A stretch of 64,000 nt of DNA, taken from Paragyromitra xinjiangensis (taxonomy: Eukaryota > Ascomycota > Pezizomycetes > Pezizales > Discinaceae). Below, piece after piece: positions 33,991-49,005 of this stretch. The stretch spans positions 1,116,001 to 1,180,000 of the forward strand of contig JBCAMK010000008.1 in assembly GCA_038503065.1 (NCBI GenBank). The letters are read 5' to 3'. Under the pieces are notes generated by a model, which saw only the letters and a program-made list of their open reading frames with translations, was not told where the DNA came from and made no database searches. Positions within the stretch are counted from its first letter, which is position 1. Each line of letters opens with the position of its first letter. The translations under genes and the position numbers were made by a program.

Positions 33991-36653
33991 ATGAAAGTTG
34001 CTCAAATATCCCCTGGGCTATCCAGAAGAGGGTCTGCCCCAGCCCTACTGCTTCGTCTATCGTCACTTTCAGATGCTGTCGATACTCTCCATCCCATGTC
34101 GGGCCAATTCACATACTTACACAGCTCCCAATCGGCACCATCGCTGATGGCTGCCATAAAAGACAGCTTACCATGTCAGGAGTTATCGGATAAAAATACC
34201 GCGTACGAGAAAGAACACGAGAAAAATCTGTTCTGTGCTGGTCCTGGAAATAAGTCGATTGACTCTTGTGTCGATGAATCCGCTGCTAAAATCATCAAAA
34301 CAACTACATCAATCATCGATAATGACAGTCAGCAGCCTGTTAATATTCTACCATCATGTCCCCCAGGCGAAGAGCCTCTTAGAAGGTTTACTCCCGCTCT
34401 CTTTTCGATTTTTTAATCTATCTGATCACAAAGACTAACAAGCTCCTAGCCTTCGTAATTTCTCGAATCAATCAGGGTTGAGCCGGTCAGCCTCGCCTTC
34501 AGTGGGGCTGCTCCTGCCTTTAACTACCAAAGTCACATCAACAACGCCATCAAACGAGGATACAAAACTAAACACTCGCTCACTTCGTATCTCTAAGCGA
34601 CTATCTACTAGATGTCTACAAGCTTTCCGGAAACTACGTCCTCATTCTGTGTTCTCCTCGGACTACCACTTGAGTGTCTCCAACAACAATGAAAATAGAG
34701 CCCAAACTCTTTCTCACTGCCTCAAATCCCCAAGATCTTCGATTCTGCCGCAGAAATCGATGTTTTTTGCTGCTGCTGATTGTGATGCCATTTCATCACA
34801 GGTGAAGGAAACCCATCAAGGCTTTGAATCCCCTAAAAATCGAGCGATAAATCCTCCCGATACACTCGCTATCCCGGAAGGCCCTTCTAGTATTCCTAAT
34901 GACTACAGTTACTTATTAGATGAACGGGAAACTGCCAAGACTGAAGATCAGGAGATGGTCTTGGAGGTAGAAAAGTACCTTCACAACGCAAGTTCTAGCG
35001 ATGAAACCAAAAGTGATCAGTATAAACTTACTAGTTGCGTGACTGAAGCTCACAACCAATCTGCTCTAACCCCTAGAGATGGTTTCGGCAATGTTGGATC
35101 AGGTAAAAATAGTCCTAAGGAAGAAAACGGTAAACCTAAGGAGAATTATAATGATGGGGCCGTTGAAACCAGGTCAAGTTCTGTGGAAATCCAGCCAATT
35201 GGAGATACTGAAAGGCTTCTTGACTGGCAGGAGGCGCTTAATGAACTCAAACCACATAGTCCAAGGTTTGTGTACAAAAAATTGGACGCCGAGAACTCCA
35301 AAACCTCAAAATTAGAAGATAAAGCTCGTGATTACCCCGAGAAATTATTAGGAGAGCCGGAAGAGGCTGCTTTTAAGAGATCACGACTGGCTACGTGGAG
35401 ACATAGGAAATTCAATACCCTCAGCCTGCCGAAAGCCAAGTTTAGGAATCAACTCGAAGGAAGGGAAAAGGCATCAGTAGCTGAATCACATTCGTCAAAT
35501 GGGGCCAACCTGGAAACGGCAAAGGTTAAAAAAACCCCGAGCCTACTTTTCCGTCTCTGGGGCTCAATGACATCGGAACCAGAGAGAAACCAAACTCGGC
35601 GCCGAAGCCAGCAATTGGGTGATACTTCTATAGCTGACCAGAAGGTCCCTTCTCACCCATTGCAGATGCATTATGCAACAGCTACGAGAGCCAAAAAGGA
35701 CCGAGAGCAGGCATTACGGGAAACAAGGGAACCAATCACTTGCGGAATTACCAGGAACACAATGACCGAAGACAGTGGAAGTGGCGAGGGCGTTAATCTT
35801 CGGAACTTGCAAGTGAAGAATATCGTCGTTGCTAATACTTCTGGGCTAGGCATCGTTGCTGGTGGATTGTGGAAAAGAGACAAGTTTGAGGATTCTGAAA
35901 AAGAGTTGGAGCAAGGGATTGAGCCAGGCAAAATCACAGTTGACGGTTCGCTCATTCACTTACCCCTCTAAGTCCGATTATGAAGATGTGCTCTTAGAAA
36001 TCTAACTAGGCTCTATCGCAGACCTTTCGGAACCCAAGAAACCCCGAAAATGCTATCCCGTGTTGTCTCCTGATGTTCTCCCAATCACTTACCCGAAACC
36101 CCCAGCACTAGGGCCTGCAAAGAGAGTAGGTGTAAGCTGGAACAAGTCCGTACAAGAATACGCTGGATCTTTAGGTCACGTGCGTCATAGCGGCGAAAGG
36201 CCTGTCAGCGATATCTTCCGAAGTGGAAGCAGCGATTTCTCTAGGACAGGCTTTACTGACGCTGGGATACCCACCCTCGGTTGCTTAAAGAACAAAACGC
36301 CATTCGACGAGGAGCCTTTGTTCGAAGAGTCTAGTCTGGCAGCTGATTGGGATGTTGCAATGCGAATGATGAAAGAGTTTTCAAAGGCGGACCGCAAACT
36401 GAAGCGTGCTGGGGCCATCAAGCATAAAAGGAACAAGGAGGGTGACGAACCTGGAAAAGATGGAATCGGGAGGAGTCTCTCCAATGAGAGCAAGACGAGG
36501 TCAAACGTTAACATGCGTACGAGATTGATCGAACTTCCGCCAAATGACCTTGAGGATGACGATTCTGAAAGTGAGACGGATGAAGATTCTTCTACAGTCG
36601 CGAGTCTAGAAGTTTTGGGATATGGGGCCTCTGAGGAAATCGACGGTGTTTAA
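33991..36653 (+). CDS. Large disordered Ser-rich protein, unknown function
   Basis: Not recognised. I infer three exons, 33991-34385, 34450-35945 and 36022-36653, giving 840 aa in one continuous frame. The donors are weak (GTTTAC and GTTCGC), but both introns have a CTAAC branch near the 3' end and the acceptors are TAG and CAG. The product is hydrophilic, rich in Ser, Lys and Glu, with many SP/TP and RxxS sites and no membrane segment, so it is probably a disordered phosphoprotein. More ordered short islands include SLLFRLWGSM, NLRNLQVKNIVVANTSGLG, RVGVSWNKSVQEYAG and DWDVAMRMMKEFSKADRKLK. The tail is acidic (LEDDDSESETDEDSS). The true start could lie further upstream: the ATG at 33991 sits directly after a possible TTCAG acceptor. 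AT-rich codon use, unlike the BTB and RNA-methylase genes. Confidence 0.6.
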
Positions 36654-37488
36654 AAGGATATTTGCTCGAGTAAAAATTTTAGTGTACAGGATGGTTTGGT
36701 TCATCGTGGGGGTTAACCGCCACTAAAAGTATGGGTCAAGATGGATAATAACATACGCATGAGTGTTCCTCAATTATTAGTATTGGATAGCTTATTGTTG
36801 TATGGTAATTTCATTTCAAATTAAATGTAATAAAGGCAAGCATTAGCAAGTTGGTGATGAAGCTCGGTTAGAGCCAAGGGCATGGCTATCCCTTCGTCTG
36901 TAAGAAATTGAAGATTATATTCGCCTCGTTTTCGAAAGTCTGAACAACCACTACCCCATAGTATGCGATAAATCAAGAAAAGTATATTCACTATCAACCA
37001 AAGCCTTTGCAGAGGTAGCGGCAAGAATAGTGGCTGTTGAGCTTCCCCTAAACGAAAACTTATGATAAAGATTGAGGACGGTAACGTCCTTGATTTGGGG
37101 TTTTGCAGACCATGGGATAACTATTGGGGTGAGGCCAAGAGAAAATCCAGGTCAAAGCTTTGGTGGTAAAATTAAGGATTTATAGACATGGGTAAAGGAG
37201 GGGAGAGAGAAAAGGAAGGAGAATTACACTGGTGATAAGGTTCCACTTCGAGTTACACGGCAGAGTTTCGCTGGGCCTAGAAAAATAGAGGATTGTTTTT
37301 AATTACAAGGCCATAGCTCCGGGTTTGAGAACTGGATGAAATTATTCATATTTCTCAATCTTGCTCATTAAACATAAAACTTAACCGAAACTCATTCACC
37401 GACAAGTTCCATTCTCCTAGCACAACAAAATAGATCCCAAAATCCGTAAACATAAACCATCCCTCAAAGCAAACTAAACAACCCCAAA
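36654..37488. other. Convergent 3' flanks
   Basis: Between the unknown protein (plus) and the MATE-like gene (minus). AT-rich; no gene is seen. Confidence 0.4.
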
Positions 37489-39491
37489 TCACGAAAACCT
37501 AGAAAACCTACCCATGACCGTCCTCCATGCCTCACGAAGCCCAAAACTAGGGGTAGCAACCGGCGACAACGTACTCAACCCTCTATTAAGCCTCCACCCC
37601 CATACCGCGAGGAAGCACACAACAATAACGAAACTAACCACTAGACTACCACCAAATATAATACTATCCCATTTCCACGCCGTATCCTTGTTGAGATCGA
37701 GCGTGGATACTACGATAGCCCACGGTAGGACCCAGAATATGTTAGAGCAAAGCGATTGGAGGAGATACCATCTTGGTCTCGTGGCTATGAGTATACTGGC
37801 TAGCTGGGTTGAGAGGGCGTAAAAGATATAGCACCAGTCAATAGTCTACTCGGTGGGTTTGAGTTGTGGTTAGTGAGTGCATCGCTCCAGGATAAACGAA
37901 GTGGGAAGGATATTGAAAGGGTCATGCTTACCCGCCACATATACGCTGTGATATCCGCTACCGCACCATTATCGGAAAGCCAATATGCAAAAGAACGAGC
38001 ACCCCAGAGTGCGAAAAAGACACAAAGTGGGATTTCTACCGCAAGTGCAATACAAGCAGAAGTAAATGCGGGACGAGTGATTGCTTATGATCCGTTAGCC
38101 GTGGCTTCCCGCTAAGGTAGATGGTTAACTAACTGAGGAGTTCTTTCCATGTAGCTTTAGGTTTTCTGTTATCGGCTCCTACTTTGGCTCTCCAGAAACC
38201 CCAAGCGTGTCCAACGAATGTGGAGGATGTGGCTTCTAGCGCTTGGACGGGGACCATGATGAGGCCCCAGCGGATGGTGTTGAAGATGCCCCAGGCCTAG
38301 TTCATGCGTTAGCAACTAACGTAAAGAGTACCATAAGTCCGTTAGTAATAGAGGGAAGGTGCTAGTTTACCGTAGCATAGTCAGAACCCATAGCAACAAT
38401 CCCAGATACTAACCAAAGGTATAACACGTTACGGACGAGTGACTCCATAAAAGTATACCACCCCTGTCTCGTGAGCGTCCAAAGAGCCCATCTGGTTGGT
38501 TTCCTAGATTCGGCTTCTTCCAAAGGCCGGTTACGGTAAAGTATATTCGCTTCGTACGCAAAGTATGCTATTCCAGCTATTGCGCCTGCAGCGTCGCAGG
38601 ACAGCCTGATAATGGCCTGGGTGTTGACGTCGACATCCAAATGTCCGACTCGGACCTTTGACAGAAACAGTATATCTAGTATGATATTAAGCGCAGTCTT
38701 TACCGAGCTAATAACCAAAGGTACATCTGGTCTTTTCGCACGTTAGCTACGCTCTCTAAACTAGATAGGGGTGTATACCTATCCAAAGCCCTAGTAGCAG
38801 AACTAACAGCCACATCAACAGCTCCAAACAAAGATGAAAACGCAGATATTCTAATATACTGCAAGCTCTCATTCCTAACCTCAATAGGGACAAACGCCTT
38901 TGCGAAACTTGCCGCAGCCGCGGCAATCACCATAGACAGAAGGGCACCTAATACTGTCTGAGCCAGGATCAATGTATTTGAAAGTCTGATCCTGGATGTG
39001 ATTGTTCGTGAGTCTTTATCGCCTATGATGACAAATACAGCTCTCGGAAGACCTTCATTGATCACTTCGGTCACCGTGTTGATGTATGTGTACGCGTCGG
39101 TCGTAACCACCATCTTAGAGTCAAGCTGGGCTATCCATAATTTCGAAAGAGTCCCGTATAAAGCCGGGAGGATAAAAGTGCAGATGTTGAAGAGCAGAGC
39201 TCCAGGGTACCTATACAAGAACAAATTAGTTAACCAAGTACCAAGTCACTATACCATCTCAGAAGCTACAACGCGTCCGAATCCCTTGAGAGCTTATTGG
39301 AGCTGATAAACTAACCGTTCCCTTGTCCACCACCCCTTCACTGCATCTTCTTCAACAGAAAGATCATCCACGCCCTCAACCGGAGGTATCTTGAACCTGT
39401 CGTTGTCGCTCATATCAGAATCAGGAAGTGTGCGATATCGATACCGATGCGTACTCCTACTGGCGCCCATCCCCCTACTATTGCTGGCCAT
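37489..39491 (-). CDS. MATE-like polytopic membrane protein
   Basis: Conserved filamentous-fungal multispan membrane protein that I place in the MATE/MOP exporter group by overall pattern. Six exons: 39491-39316, 39210-38779, 38731-38371, 38296-38134, 38083-37932 and 37845-37489, 546 aa. All five introns are GT-AG, 47-105 bp, and in phase. The ATG at 39491 is preferred over a GTG at 39500. After a soluble start of about 60 residues come many hydrophobic helices, for example [39 protein letters not shown] and [19 protein letters not shown]. Conserved-looking loops include SSATRALDR then [30 protein letters not shown] and [12 protein letters not shown]. Substrate unknown; drug or metabolite export is possible. 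The gene model is stronger than the family name. Confidence 0.68.
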
Positions 39492-40553
39492 TTTAAACAC
39501 AAAGTGGCGAAAAGAAGAAAATAAAAAATCCCAATACCCAAAAATCCCAATATCGAGATTCAGGCCTCCAACGTTAAAGTTTGGTCGCGCTAAGCAGTTG
39601 AGACCAAGAAGGGGAAAGAAGCCCCAGCGGCGGCGGGCGGGTATAACCGAGATCTTGGCTGCATTGTCGAGATTGCGGGCCGAGATAACCTCTTCGGGTA
39701 GGAAATTCCCTTGCCGGCGACCCTTCAGTGTAGTGCTGACCCCAAGGCGAACATATCTGTTTCCAAAACAGGTTCTTAGGGCTCGCGAGCCGAGAATAAT
39801 AACGTAACTTACTAGCTAGCAAAATCCCCAGCCAACGAAAAAACTTCACTGAGACCACTATCAAAAGCCACAGTAATGTTGAGGAGTAGATGTGATGGCT
39901 CGGATTTGTACTTTATCCTATTCTTGCACAAACCGTAGGTCTATCTCCTGATGTTTGCATTCACGGCCGGCTACAAGACCGTTCTATTACGTTCCTCTTG
40001 TTAGCTACCAACTTGGTGGTTGATCATTGATAGCAAAGAAGCAAATAACAACACTAAAGAAAGGTAGTCATATCCGTCAGAAAATTTTCTAAGAGACACA
40101 GAAGCAACACAACACAAACCCCGCACTAGACTTGAAACCTCGAAACCTGGTATTGCTGGCAAAAGCCCTATAAGGACCAATCTTAATTATCTAGTCTGCT
40201 TGTTTCGGAACAAACCATGTCCCTGTGAAAACCCCAGAGGTCCCCCCAATAATAAAAAGAACTATTATATACAATATCCAGCCAACGTTTTACTCCTTCA
40301 ACATCAAGAATGGCCAGAAAGGAGGAGGGGGAAATGAGTAACCATGCCGATGCCACCAATCCCATATAAAAGCGTATAAAAAGGTATAAAAAAGAGGGCC
40401 CATAACGATAATCCCTTCGACAAAATGCAACGTCCGAAAAAGAAAAAAAAAGAACCCGCATAAAAAACCACTATTAACAAACTCCGTATACTTCAGTCTG
40501 CCCTAGGAAAGATAAATTTTTTAAAAAACCAACCACCTCTCTTATCTACCACA
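39492..40553. other. Intergenic, MATE-like promoter and MFS 3' flank
   Basis: About 1 kb without a gene. A pyrimidine-rich tract on the minus strand lies upstream of the MATE-like ATG. The frame at 39391-39807 is antisense to exon 1 in part and has no support. Confidence 0.4.
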
Positions 40554-42408
40554 CTAGGTCTGAACCGCATCGAATTTGGACATTGCTCTGATTTGTGGCC
40601 CCCATCTTTGGAACACCCAGGGGATCGGCATCAAGGCCAGAGAGATGAATCCAAAGATGGAAGTTCCCCAGCCAATTCCGAGGTTGTCATACACTACCAA
40701 AAACGGTTAGTAAAACACAATACAAGACATTATGGATCAGAAAACTTACTGCGTGGTGTGAATAGAGGGAACGCCATCGCAAGCAAGTATCGTAACAGTC
40801 CCAACGCCGCGATAGCAGATGCAGCTACTAGTGGTGGGTAGACCTCCAGAATGTACATAACCGCCGTAAGCTATTTCTCGTTAGTCTCAAAAACATCCAA
40901 CCCATTAGACAGGAAGACCCACGAAAATCAAGACAAGCCCAGCACCGAACGGCGCACCAGCAAGAACAGGTGATATCCAATGAATCTCCTTCTTTGCTGT
41001 CCACGCAAACCAGAACAACCCAAGCGGCATCAAAAAGCTTCCAATCATAGCCGGGACAAGTCGGATCTCTGGCGGTGGGTTTCCATTATGCTTCTTCAGG
41101 GCTGGCACATAGACCAGTCTATCCTGCACCAGGTATATCACGCATCCCAAAACCAATCCTCCTGCAATCCCCAAGAAACACAGGCCAGTCTCCCCCAACG
41201 CGAACCCATACTCGCGTTGAAACGCAACCGGATACGCCTCGAAAAAGCCGAACAGAACGGCGAACGCGAAAGACGAGTATAGGGCGACAGCCTGAACGAT
41301 GGGCTCTGTGAGCAACATTACTGAGGGTCTGGCGAGTGTGATAGTGACTATCATTTTCAGAGCTTGTTTAGGATCAGGCTTGGGTGGTAGTTCCTGGCCC
41401 CGGGCGATGGCTCGGCGTTTGAGGATTACGGTCTTGTAGGACTCTTCCATGAAGTATAGGGGGATCATCATTGCTCCACCTAGGATGAGGATAATCCACA
41501 TTGTCCACCTCCAGCTTTTATATTCAGCTAGATATCCACCAACGATAGGACCTAATAGCCTGTTAGCTTCGAAACCCAGAAAATAAAATATAATATCTAA
41601 ACTCACCCAACGCGGGACCCATAAATGTTGCAATAGCTTGAACTGAAACCGCCAATCCTGAGCTCTTCAACTCCCACACATCAACAAACGACCCTGCTGA
41701 TACCGCAAGTGCTGGACCTCCAAATATTCCCGAAAACATCCTGCAGATTACTAATGTTTCTATATTTTTTGACAATCCTGCACCCATGGTGAATAATAGG
41801 AAGAATGGCAGGTTAACAAAGTAAACCATTTTTCGTCCAAACACCTATTCCGTCGACAAAAATTAAAAATTAGTTTTAATGTTCTTCCCCTAAAGATCTG
41901 CATGTTGATCGGATGCGTTGCAATTGCTAACCTCTGATAATGGTGCGCTGAACATTGGCCTACATTGTACCACGGGTTAATGACGGAAGCTCGATGCATG
42001 AGATGGAGAACATAAACATACCCTAAGCCAAGTCCCACAACATACATCGAAATCCCCAATAAAGCCACCGTCAATGAAACATTGAACTTGGCAGAAACCT
42101 CGTATACACCAGGAACATAAACCGACGACGAAAAGGTTCTACAGAGACGAGATAAAGACGTCAGTAAAAGCTCCAGTTTTCATCACAAAATTCCTCGGTC
42201 GGAGAACGTACACAAGCAAGCAAAAACACCCAGGTACGAGTGTTCCGAACCACCTTTTCGACGAAGGCCAGTTCCACGGGTTATCCGGATCGTCAGGGCC
42301 GTCCCAGTCCAGCGGGCCTACAGGAGCACCTTCAAGCTTCTGTGCCAGAGCCTCGCTATGCTCAGAGGGCGACTTGGTCGACGACCCAGCCATATTCTCG
42401 CTGTCCAT
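40554..42408 (-). CDS. MFS transporter, DHA1 (drug:H+ antiporter) type
   Basis: Twelve-helix proton-coupled exporter of the fungal DHA1 group (relatives export polyamines or drugs). Seven exons: 42408-42212, 42138-42022, 41959-41932, 41844-41607, 41551-40911, 40870-40750 and 40693-40554, 493 aa. The third exon is only 28 nt, and intron 5 has a GTCTAA donor. The N-terminus has the group hallmark DNPWNWPSSKRW. Motif A appears as LSEVFGRK between helices 2 and 3. Motif C, the antiporter signature, reads MGPALGPIVGGY across the fourth intron. The large loop after helix 6 contains RRAIARGQELPPKPDPKQAL. Later helices include GLPLTAVMYILEVYP and AALGLLRYLLAMAFPLF. The C-terminus follows the usual YDNLGIGWGTSIFGF pattern. 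Plasma membrane location is expected. Confidence 0.9.
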
Positions 42409-44607
42409 CTTGTTCTTCTTCTTTTCCCTCGTCCCAGTCACGTCTGCGCGAGTGGAACAGCAGCAACTGCAAAAGCAAAGAAGTCGACGATGGCAAGGAA
42501 ATAAAGTGACAGGCGAGAGAGACCTCGAGTAACAAGCAGTGCCACCGAAAAACAATACCAAGGAATCAATTTCAAGTCACGATTGCGGGAAGGGAGCAGT
42601 ATGTATGTATAAGACGCGAGGGTGACCGTCCGTCCCCCCTTCTATTCTCCTTCCTGATAATCTACGCACATGGTTTTGGGGTCTCCGCCGATCAGCCCGG
42701 ACAAGAGAGAGGAAGCGTGGTGTCTCGATCTCTGGGACTTCGGAGCCGCTGGATACTTTGAGAGCAACGACCGAAGAGCGCCGTGCTGGATAAGGAAACT
42801 GTCCCGAGACATTTCCCCGGTCGCCCCGTCACTCGCCACCTGTATCTGCTTCCGGCGCGCACTCTCCTTGTTCAGGGGGAGCTGTCTTTGAGCCGAATGG
42901 CAGAAATGTCTTTCTGAGAGAGAAAATTCTCATCTTCAACTGGCCGGAGTTCGGGCTCATAATTGCTTCTTGCCTCCCGTATGAAACGTCTTGCCTCCCG
43001 CACGTCCTTCATCTCGGTCCATGTTCATCGTAGCGGAGCGTCTGCTCCCCATCCAGTCGGCCCTGCTTTGGATACAGAGACGTTGGACATGAAGTACCCC
43101 TCCCCCTGAAGCTCTACAAAATAACCTTGATTCCTAACTAACCCCGTGTTTTCCATATTATGTATGTACATAGCTCCAATCTAATTCGCGTCCAAGTCGG
43201 ATAAGTGACATACAGCCTAGTCCTCCGCAATGTCTACCATACATACCTCCCTCATCCACCTTGACGGCGCCAATACCTCCCGCATAAATTAAGAAATATA
43301 AGTAATACGAAAACATGTTAAAGCCTTCCCTTTTACTCCGCAATTGGGCCCAAGCCGAATTCAACCTCCCCAGTCTGCCTATTTGCGCCGGTACATTTCA
43401 CTGCCCCCTGCTACCTATTCACATAAACGCAAACATCAACACATGCTGGACCTCCAGATCTCTCCGGAAACCCAAGAATGTGTCGTCTCTAGCCTTAACC
43501 ACTTAATTGGGATAGATCGACCGGCAGTTATCATTCGCGATTAGGACAACCTCGCGGCCCAGGATCAGGATAGTAAAATTGCATTATCCAACTTGGTCCA
43601 AGTTGAGGCAGGAGCTTAAAAGAGATCAAGTCTCAAAAAAAACCCCACCCGACAATCAATCAATCACTACGAGCATCTACTCTAGCTTCCTTACTAATTT
43701 TTATGAAATCCAAAACCCGTATCACGAACGACGTCACGCACACCCAACAAGCAATCCGACTCGTCCGCTGTACGCTTGATTACTGCGGATCGCCGACAAC
43801 GCAGCACGACGAAGGATACGAAGAAGAAAAAAAAAGTGTTCGCACCGAGGCACAACGGACATGAAATGCGAATCCCCACCGGCCGTTCTGACGGGTAACG
43901 TCTATAAACGGGCATCCCCCGTGCGGCTCCAACAGAAAAAAAGACTCCCCAATGCGGAGGAACAAGGCGCTGATTTACTGATAACTACATATCTATCTAG
44001 AATTGGAATATCTTCCGCGCCTAGTCACGCACGCAAGCACGGTTAAAAAATCTTGCACGTCCTATCAGAATCTCGCTAAATAACCTATTTACTCCAACCG
44101 AAGGAAACGATGCCAATCTTATCCGCTATACATGTGGAAAGGCATAAATACGCCATGACTTCAATGCCGCGGCAGGACGACTATGGTGGTGGGGATCACG
44201 AATATAGAGAACGTCCTTTATTTTACCCTCTTTGTCACCGGTGACAAATTCTACAGTCCACTCGGTGGTATCACCTGTTCTGTCTTCTCACGCTCTCAGG
44301 AGGAAATCGAAGAGGTTGCCTTGGGCCTCGGCCCTATGGTTTTTAGAAACAACGGGGGTTATGACGGATTGTCTTACTTTTAGCTGCGGGAGAAGGATAA
44401 GGCCTGTATGGGGAATGATAGTAGAGTGTAGATCTTGAATTAGTATAAATGGGATTAAGAGCGGAGACTACACCGATACCCTTCATCCACTAACCCGATC
44501 TTTCTATCTGTAAAGAATCTCGCCAAAAATTACGCAAATTGTTCTGATTCATGTCATCACACTTCTGTCAAAATACCGTTTTAACTACGGCCCGTTTAAT
44601 CGCAGCC
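42409..44607. other. Gene-free stretch between MFS and SDR genes
   Basis: About 2.2 kb. The left part is the promoter of the MFS gene; the right part is the 3' flank of the SDR gene. Several short frames (43315-43779, 43861-44046) lack motifs and support. Confidence 0.4.
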
Positions 44608-45696
<1,089 letters not shown>

Positions 45697-48600
45697 CTTG
45701 GAAATGTAGACTGTAGAATTCTTGAGTTTTAGGAAATGACACAATGACGATTGAACCTCAGAACAATCCACAATCAAAATTGCCCCGCACTTCCGGACTA
45801 GCGCTACTACGTAAATTACATGGCAAACAATTTCGACTTCTTTTTTTTTTCCTCCCCCGCCCGCGCGCGCGCAATTAGGACAGGAAATTGGCGCAGGTGT
45901 CAAGTTTCGGCAATTTCTCGTAAATTGCGGGGTTGATATCAGCCTCTTTGAGGGTTGTGGTGATTAAGACGAGGGAAGTTGAGGTAAGCTTCGAGAAAAA
46001 TGTCATCATTCAGGCTATACATATTCCAAGAACACCAGAATCCAGTTCTTCGGTCTGCTGCGATACTCGCACATCTCCGATTTGCGGATTTGCATATCCG
46101 TGGATCATGTCAGACTGTTCCGTATTTACTCGACTCTAGAAACACAGTAATTCGAGTTGGATTGGGGGGGGTGACATTAAGTAATATTAATAAGCAGTGT
46201 CCAACCCCATCTAAAATCATGGGGTATCACTCGCTCAATCCGTGTCCATGCATTAACCCAGTTACCGACAATTCCTCCGTCTCCTGTGGGAGATTTGCGT
46301 TTTTAATTAAAACACCCACCACCAGGAGCCATATTTATCCCGTATAGGTTTCTTTCTGCCAAAGCAAGGGGGGAGCCAAAATCATGGGAATTTGGTGCCG
46401 CTATCCGGCTGTGGTGTGGGTGGTACAAGCTAGGACCCCACGTAGGGAAGATGTAAGGGAGGACTGATGCGTAAAGTGAGGACGGATGCGGTATATGGTG
46501 GATATGTACTCTGGTGGTACGCGTAAGAGTGTATGCTGTTGAGTTCGGAGTGTGGATTAGGGAAGACGGTTTTTTCTATGCACCTTCCGTCGGCGTATAT
46601 GTACACTTACATCTGCACGTAATAAACCCAAATCTGGATATCCTATCAACGGTTATTGCATATCATATTCCTTCTCAAGGACGAGTAAAACTCCTGACAT
46701 CTCCCATGTAGAGCAGCACAGTATCGATCGTTAGTTACCTCAGACGTTAACCATCTAACTGATCAGACATCAGAATCTCAGATCATCTACCCGTCCAGCG
46801 CAGATTCAGACCTAAGCGGTCCGTGCTTGGAGAGCACCCATAATCAGATATTGAAAACACCCCGATCATATCCCGGGATACCGATATCCTATGTTCTATC
46901 CGTCGATCAGTCGGGAGCATTTAGGATGAACCCTGTTTGAGCAGAGTATATTCCAACCACCCAATGAGCCAAACACGAGTGACAAAGCGTGAGTACGTCC
47001 ATGGATTACAAATATCACGCATTGAAGCTCCCTATGACAAAGCTCAACTATACCCGCTGCGAGAATAAATTATCGTACCACACTAACGCGGCTCAACCCC
47101 GCGGGAATTTCCCTTCGGGGACATACGACTACACAAAAGGAAGGGACATACGGAAGTTCCGGATCACGTCCACTGAGCGGACGTCAACCTCAGAATCACT
47201 ACTATATTACAAGGCAAGTTGCTTATCTGCTCTATCTGAAAGCTAGTTAGTGATCGAAAACGGCCATCGGAGCTGTGACTCCAGTTTAGTTGGTATCTCT
47301 TGCAGAATAATGGGTTTCCTGTCTAGCAGACATGATGCGGTTGAGCGGAGAAGCAGCTCTCCTAATTAGGCGTAAGGAAGGTCGCCGTTCATAGACGTGG
47401 TGAATGTTTCCCTTGGCGGTGATCAGGGTTGTGTAGAGGCTCTGTTTTACCCAAGAACATGTCCTGGGTGAGCAGCCTAACTAAACCTCATCAATTAGTA
47501 AGTATAATATCTATAGCTACGATTCTAGCATTAATTCGTTGGAATATCATGTATAAGTTCAAACAGGAAGGATCCTAACCAACAAAGAAGGTGCCTTGCG
47601 ATCCTTCCTGTCTCCCCGACATCTCCCTAACTCCACCACTTCCTAAACCCATTAAGTTCCCCAACTATTGAACTATTCCAGCACTCTCTAATCCCTCCCA
47701 TCCCACTATCCGCCCTAAAATCTCCCAACCACAACACCCGAGGGATCCTCACCCCGGGACCCCTCTTAGCCCCATTCTACTCGCACTTACTATGACGTAC
47801 GAGCCTTCATCCGCGGCAAGCTTGGCCCCCAGGACCCTAGTAATCACTGTCCTACACACCATCCCAACCCACGACCCAGTCCCTTCGGCACGTCTCCTCC
47901 TCGAGCCGCACGAATATACTATTTGGAATCATTCCAAACGTGGCACCCCAGATAGCAGGGGTTTCGGGGATCCTGTTTAGGCGTAGGTGCTCTGAATTGG
48001 GTAAATAGATGGGGGTATCGAGGGGATTAGGATTAGGTGAGTGGGATGGGATCTGGAGTGGAGGGGTAGGAGATGTAGGGTGGTTGGCTGTGGTTGGTTG
48101 TAGTAGGGTGGGATTCTACGATAGGTTTGGTGGTCCGTCATGGTTTAGCACTCGGGTGAAACCTTCAGAATTATTTGTATTTGTTTTTGTTTTTCGTGTT
48201 ATATATAGCTATCTAGGTCATGATACTCTAAAAAAACTGCTATATTCGTGGGGCTTGCGAGAAAAATGCATTTCGAGGATTGCTGACGAGGGTAGGTATT
48301 TTCCAGCAGCAGCCTACCCGATCAACCACAGACGCATACAGCTCGACCGGTTGTAGAAAAACCGCAGTCCTTGCTATGCGTTGCATCAGTAAGTTCGTAA
48401 TATAGACTAGCAGATTCCAGAACAGCAGGAACTAGTGGACCCAAACACCACCAGAATAACCTGCACTAAGCAAGGGGGGCAAAATCTTAATTAGCTCTCT
48501 AAGATATTGCAAACCCTCTGGATAATCGCTATTAGCGAATAGAAGCAACTACCAACCGAAAAGACATCACGAGTCTATCTCCCACAACCACACCCCAACC

Positions 48601-49005
48601 TTTTCAGGCACAAACCTACAAATCAGTGAAACAGCACAGAAACGAGCACATCTCATTACCCAGACCCCATACCACCCATCACACGAACACTACCAATTTT
48701 GATATGATGATTTATTTATAATTGTCAACCCAACAAACACCAATAGCTCTAAGTGACAAAAAAACGACCCAATAGACTACAGTATCGTCCCTAAGGGTAA
48801 ATTGTAATGTTCCCCTATAGCGAACCACCCGGTACGCGTTGCAGCAAACTCCCGAGCTCCACCCCATAATACAGACCAGTGCGTGAAAACAGACCCACCG
48901 TAGTAAACCCAATAATACTAGAAGCAAAGTCAAGGAAAAAAACAAAAAATTAACCAAGCAACCCAGCCCAAAAGAAAATGATACCCGTCTAACTCCACTC
49001 TAGGA
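45697..49005. other. 3.3-kb gene-free stretch
   Basis: Promoter side of the SDR gene and 3' side of the kinase gene. A T-run followed by an alternating CG stretch lies at about 45840-45873, and a copy of the TCATGGGG..TCACTCG word at 46217-46233. No supported coding frame; frames such as 46989-47246 and 48009-48356 have no motif. Confidence 0.4.
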
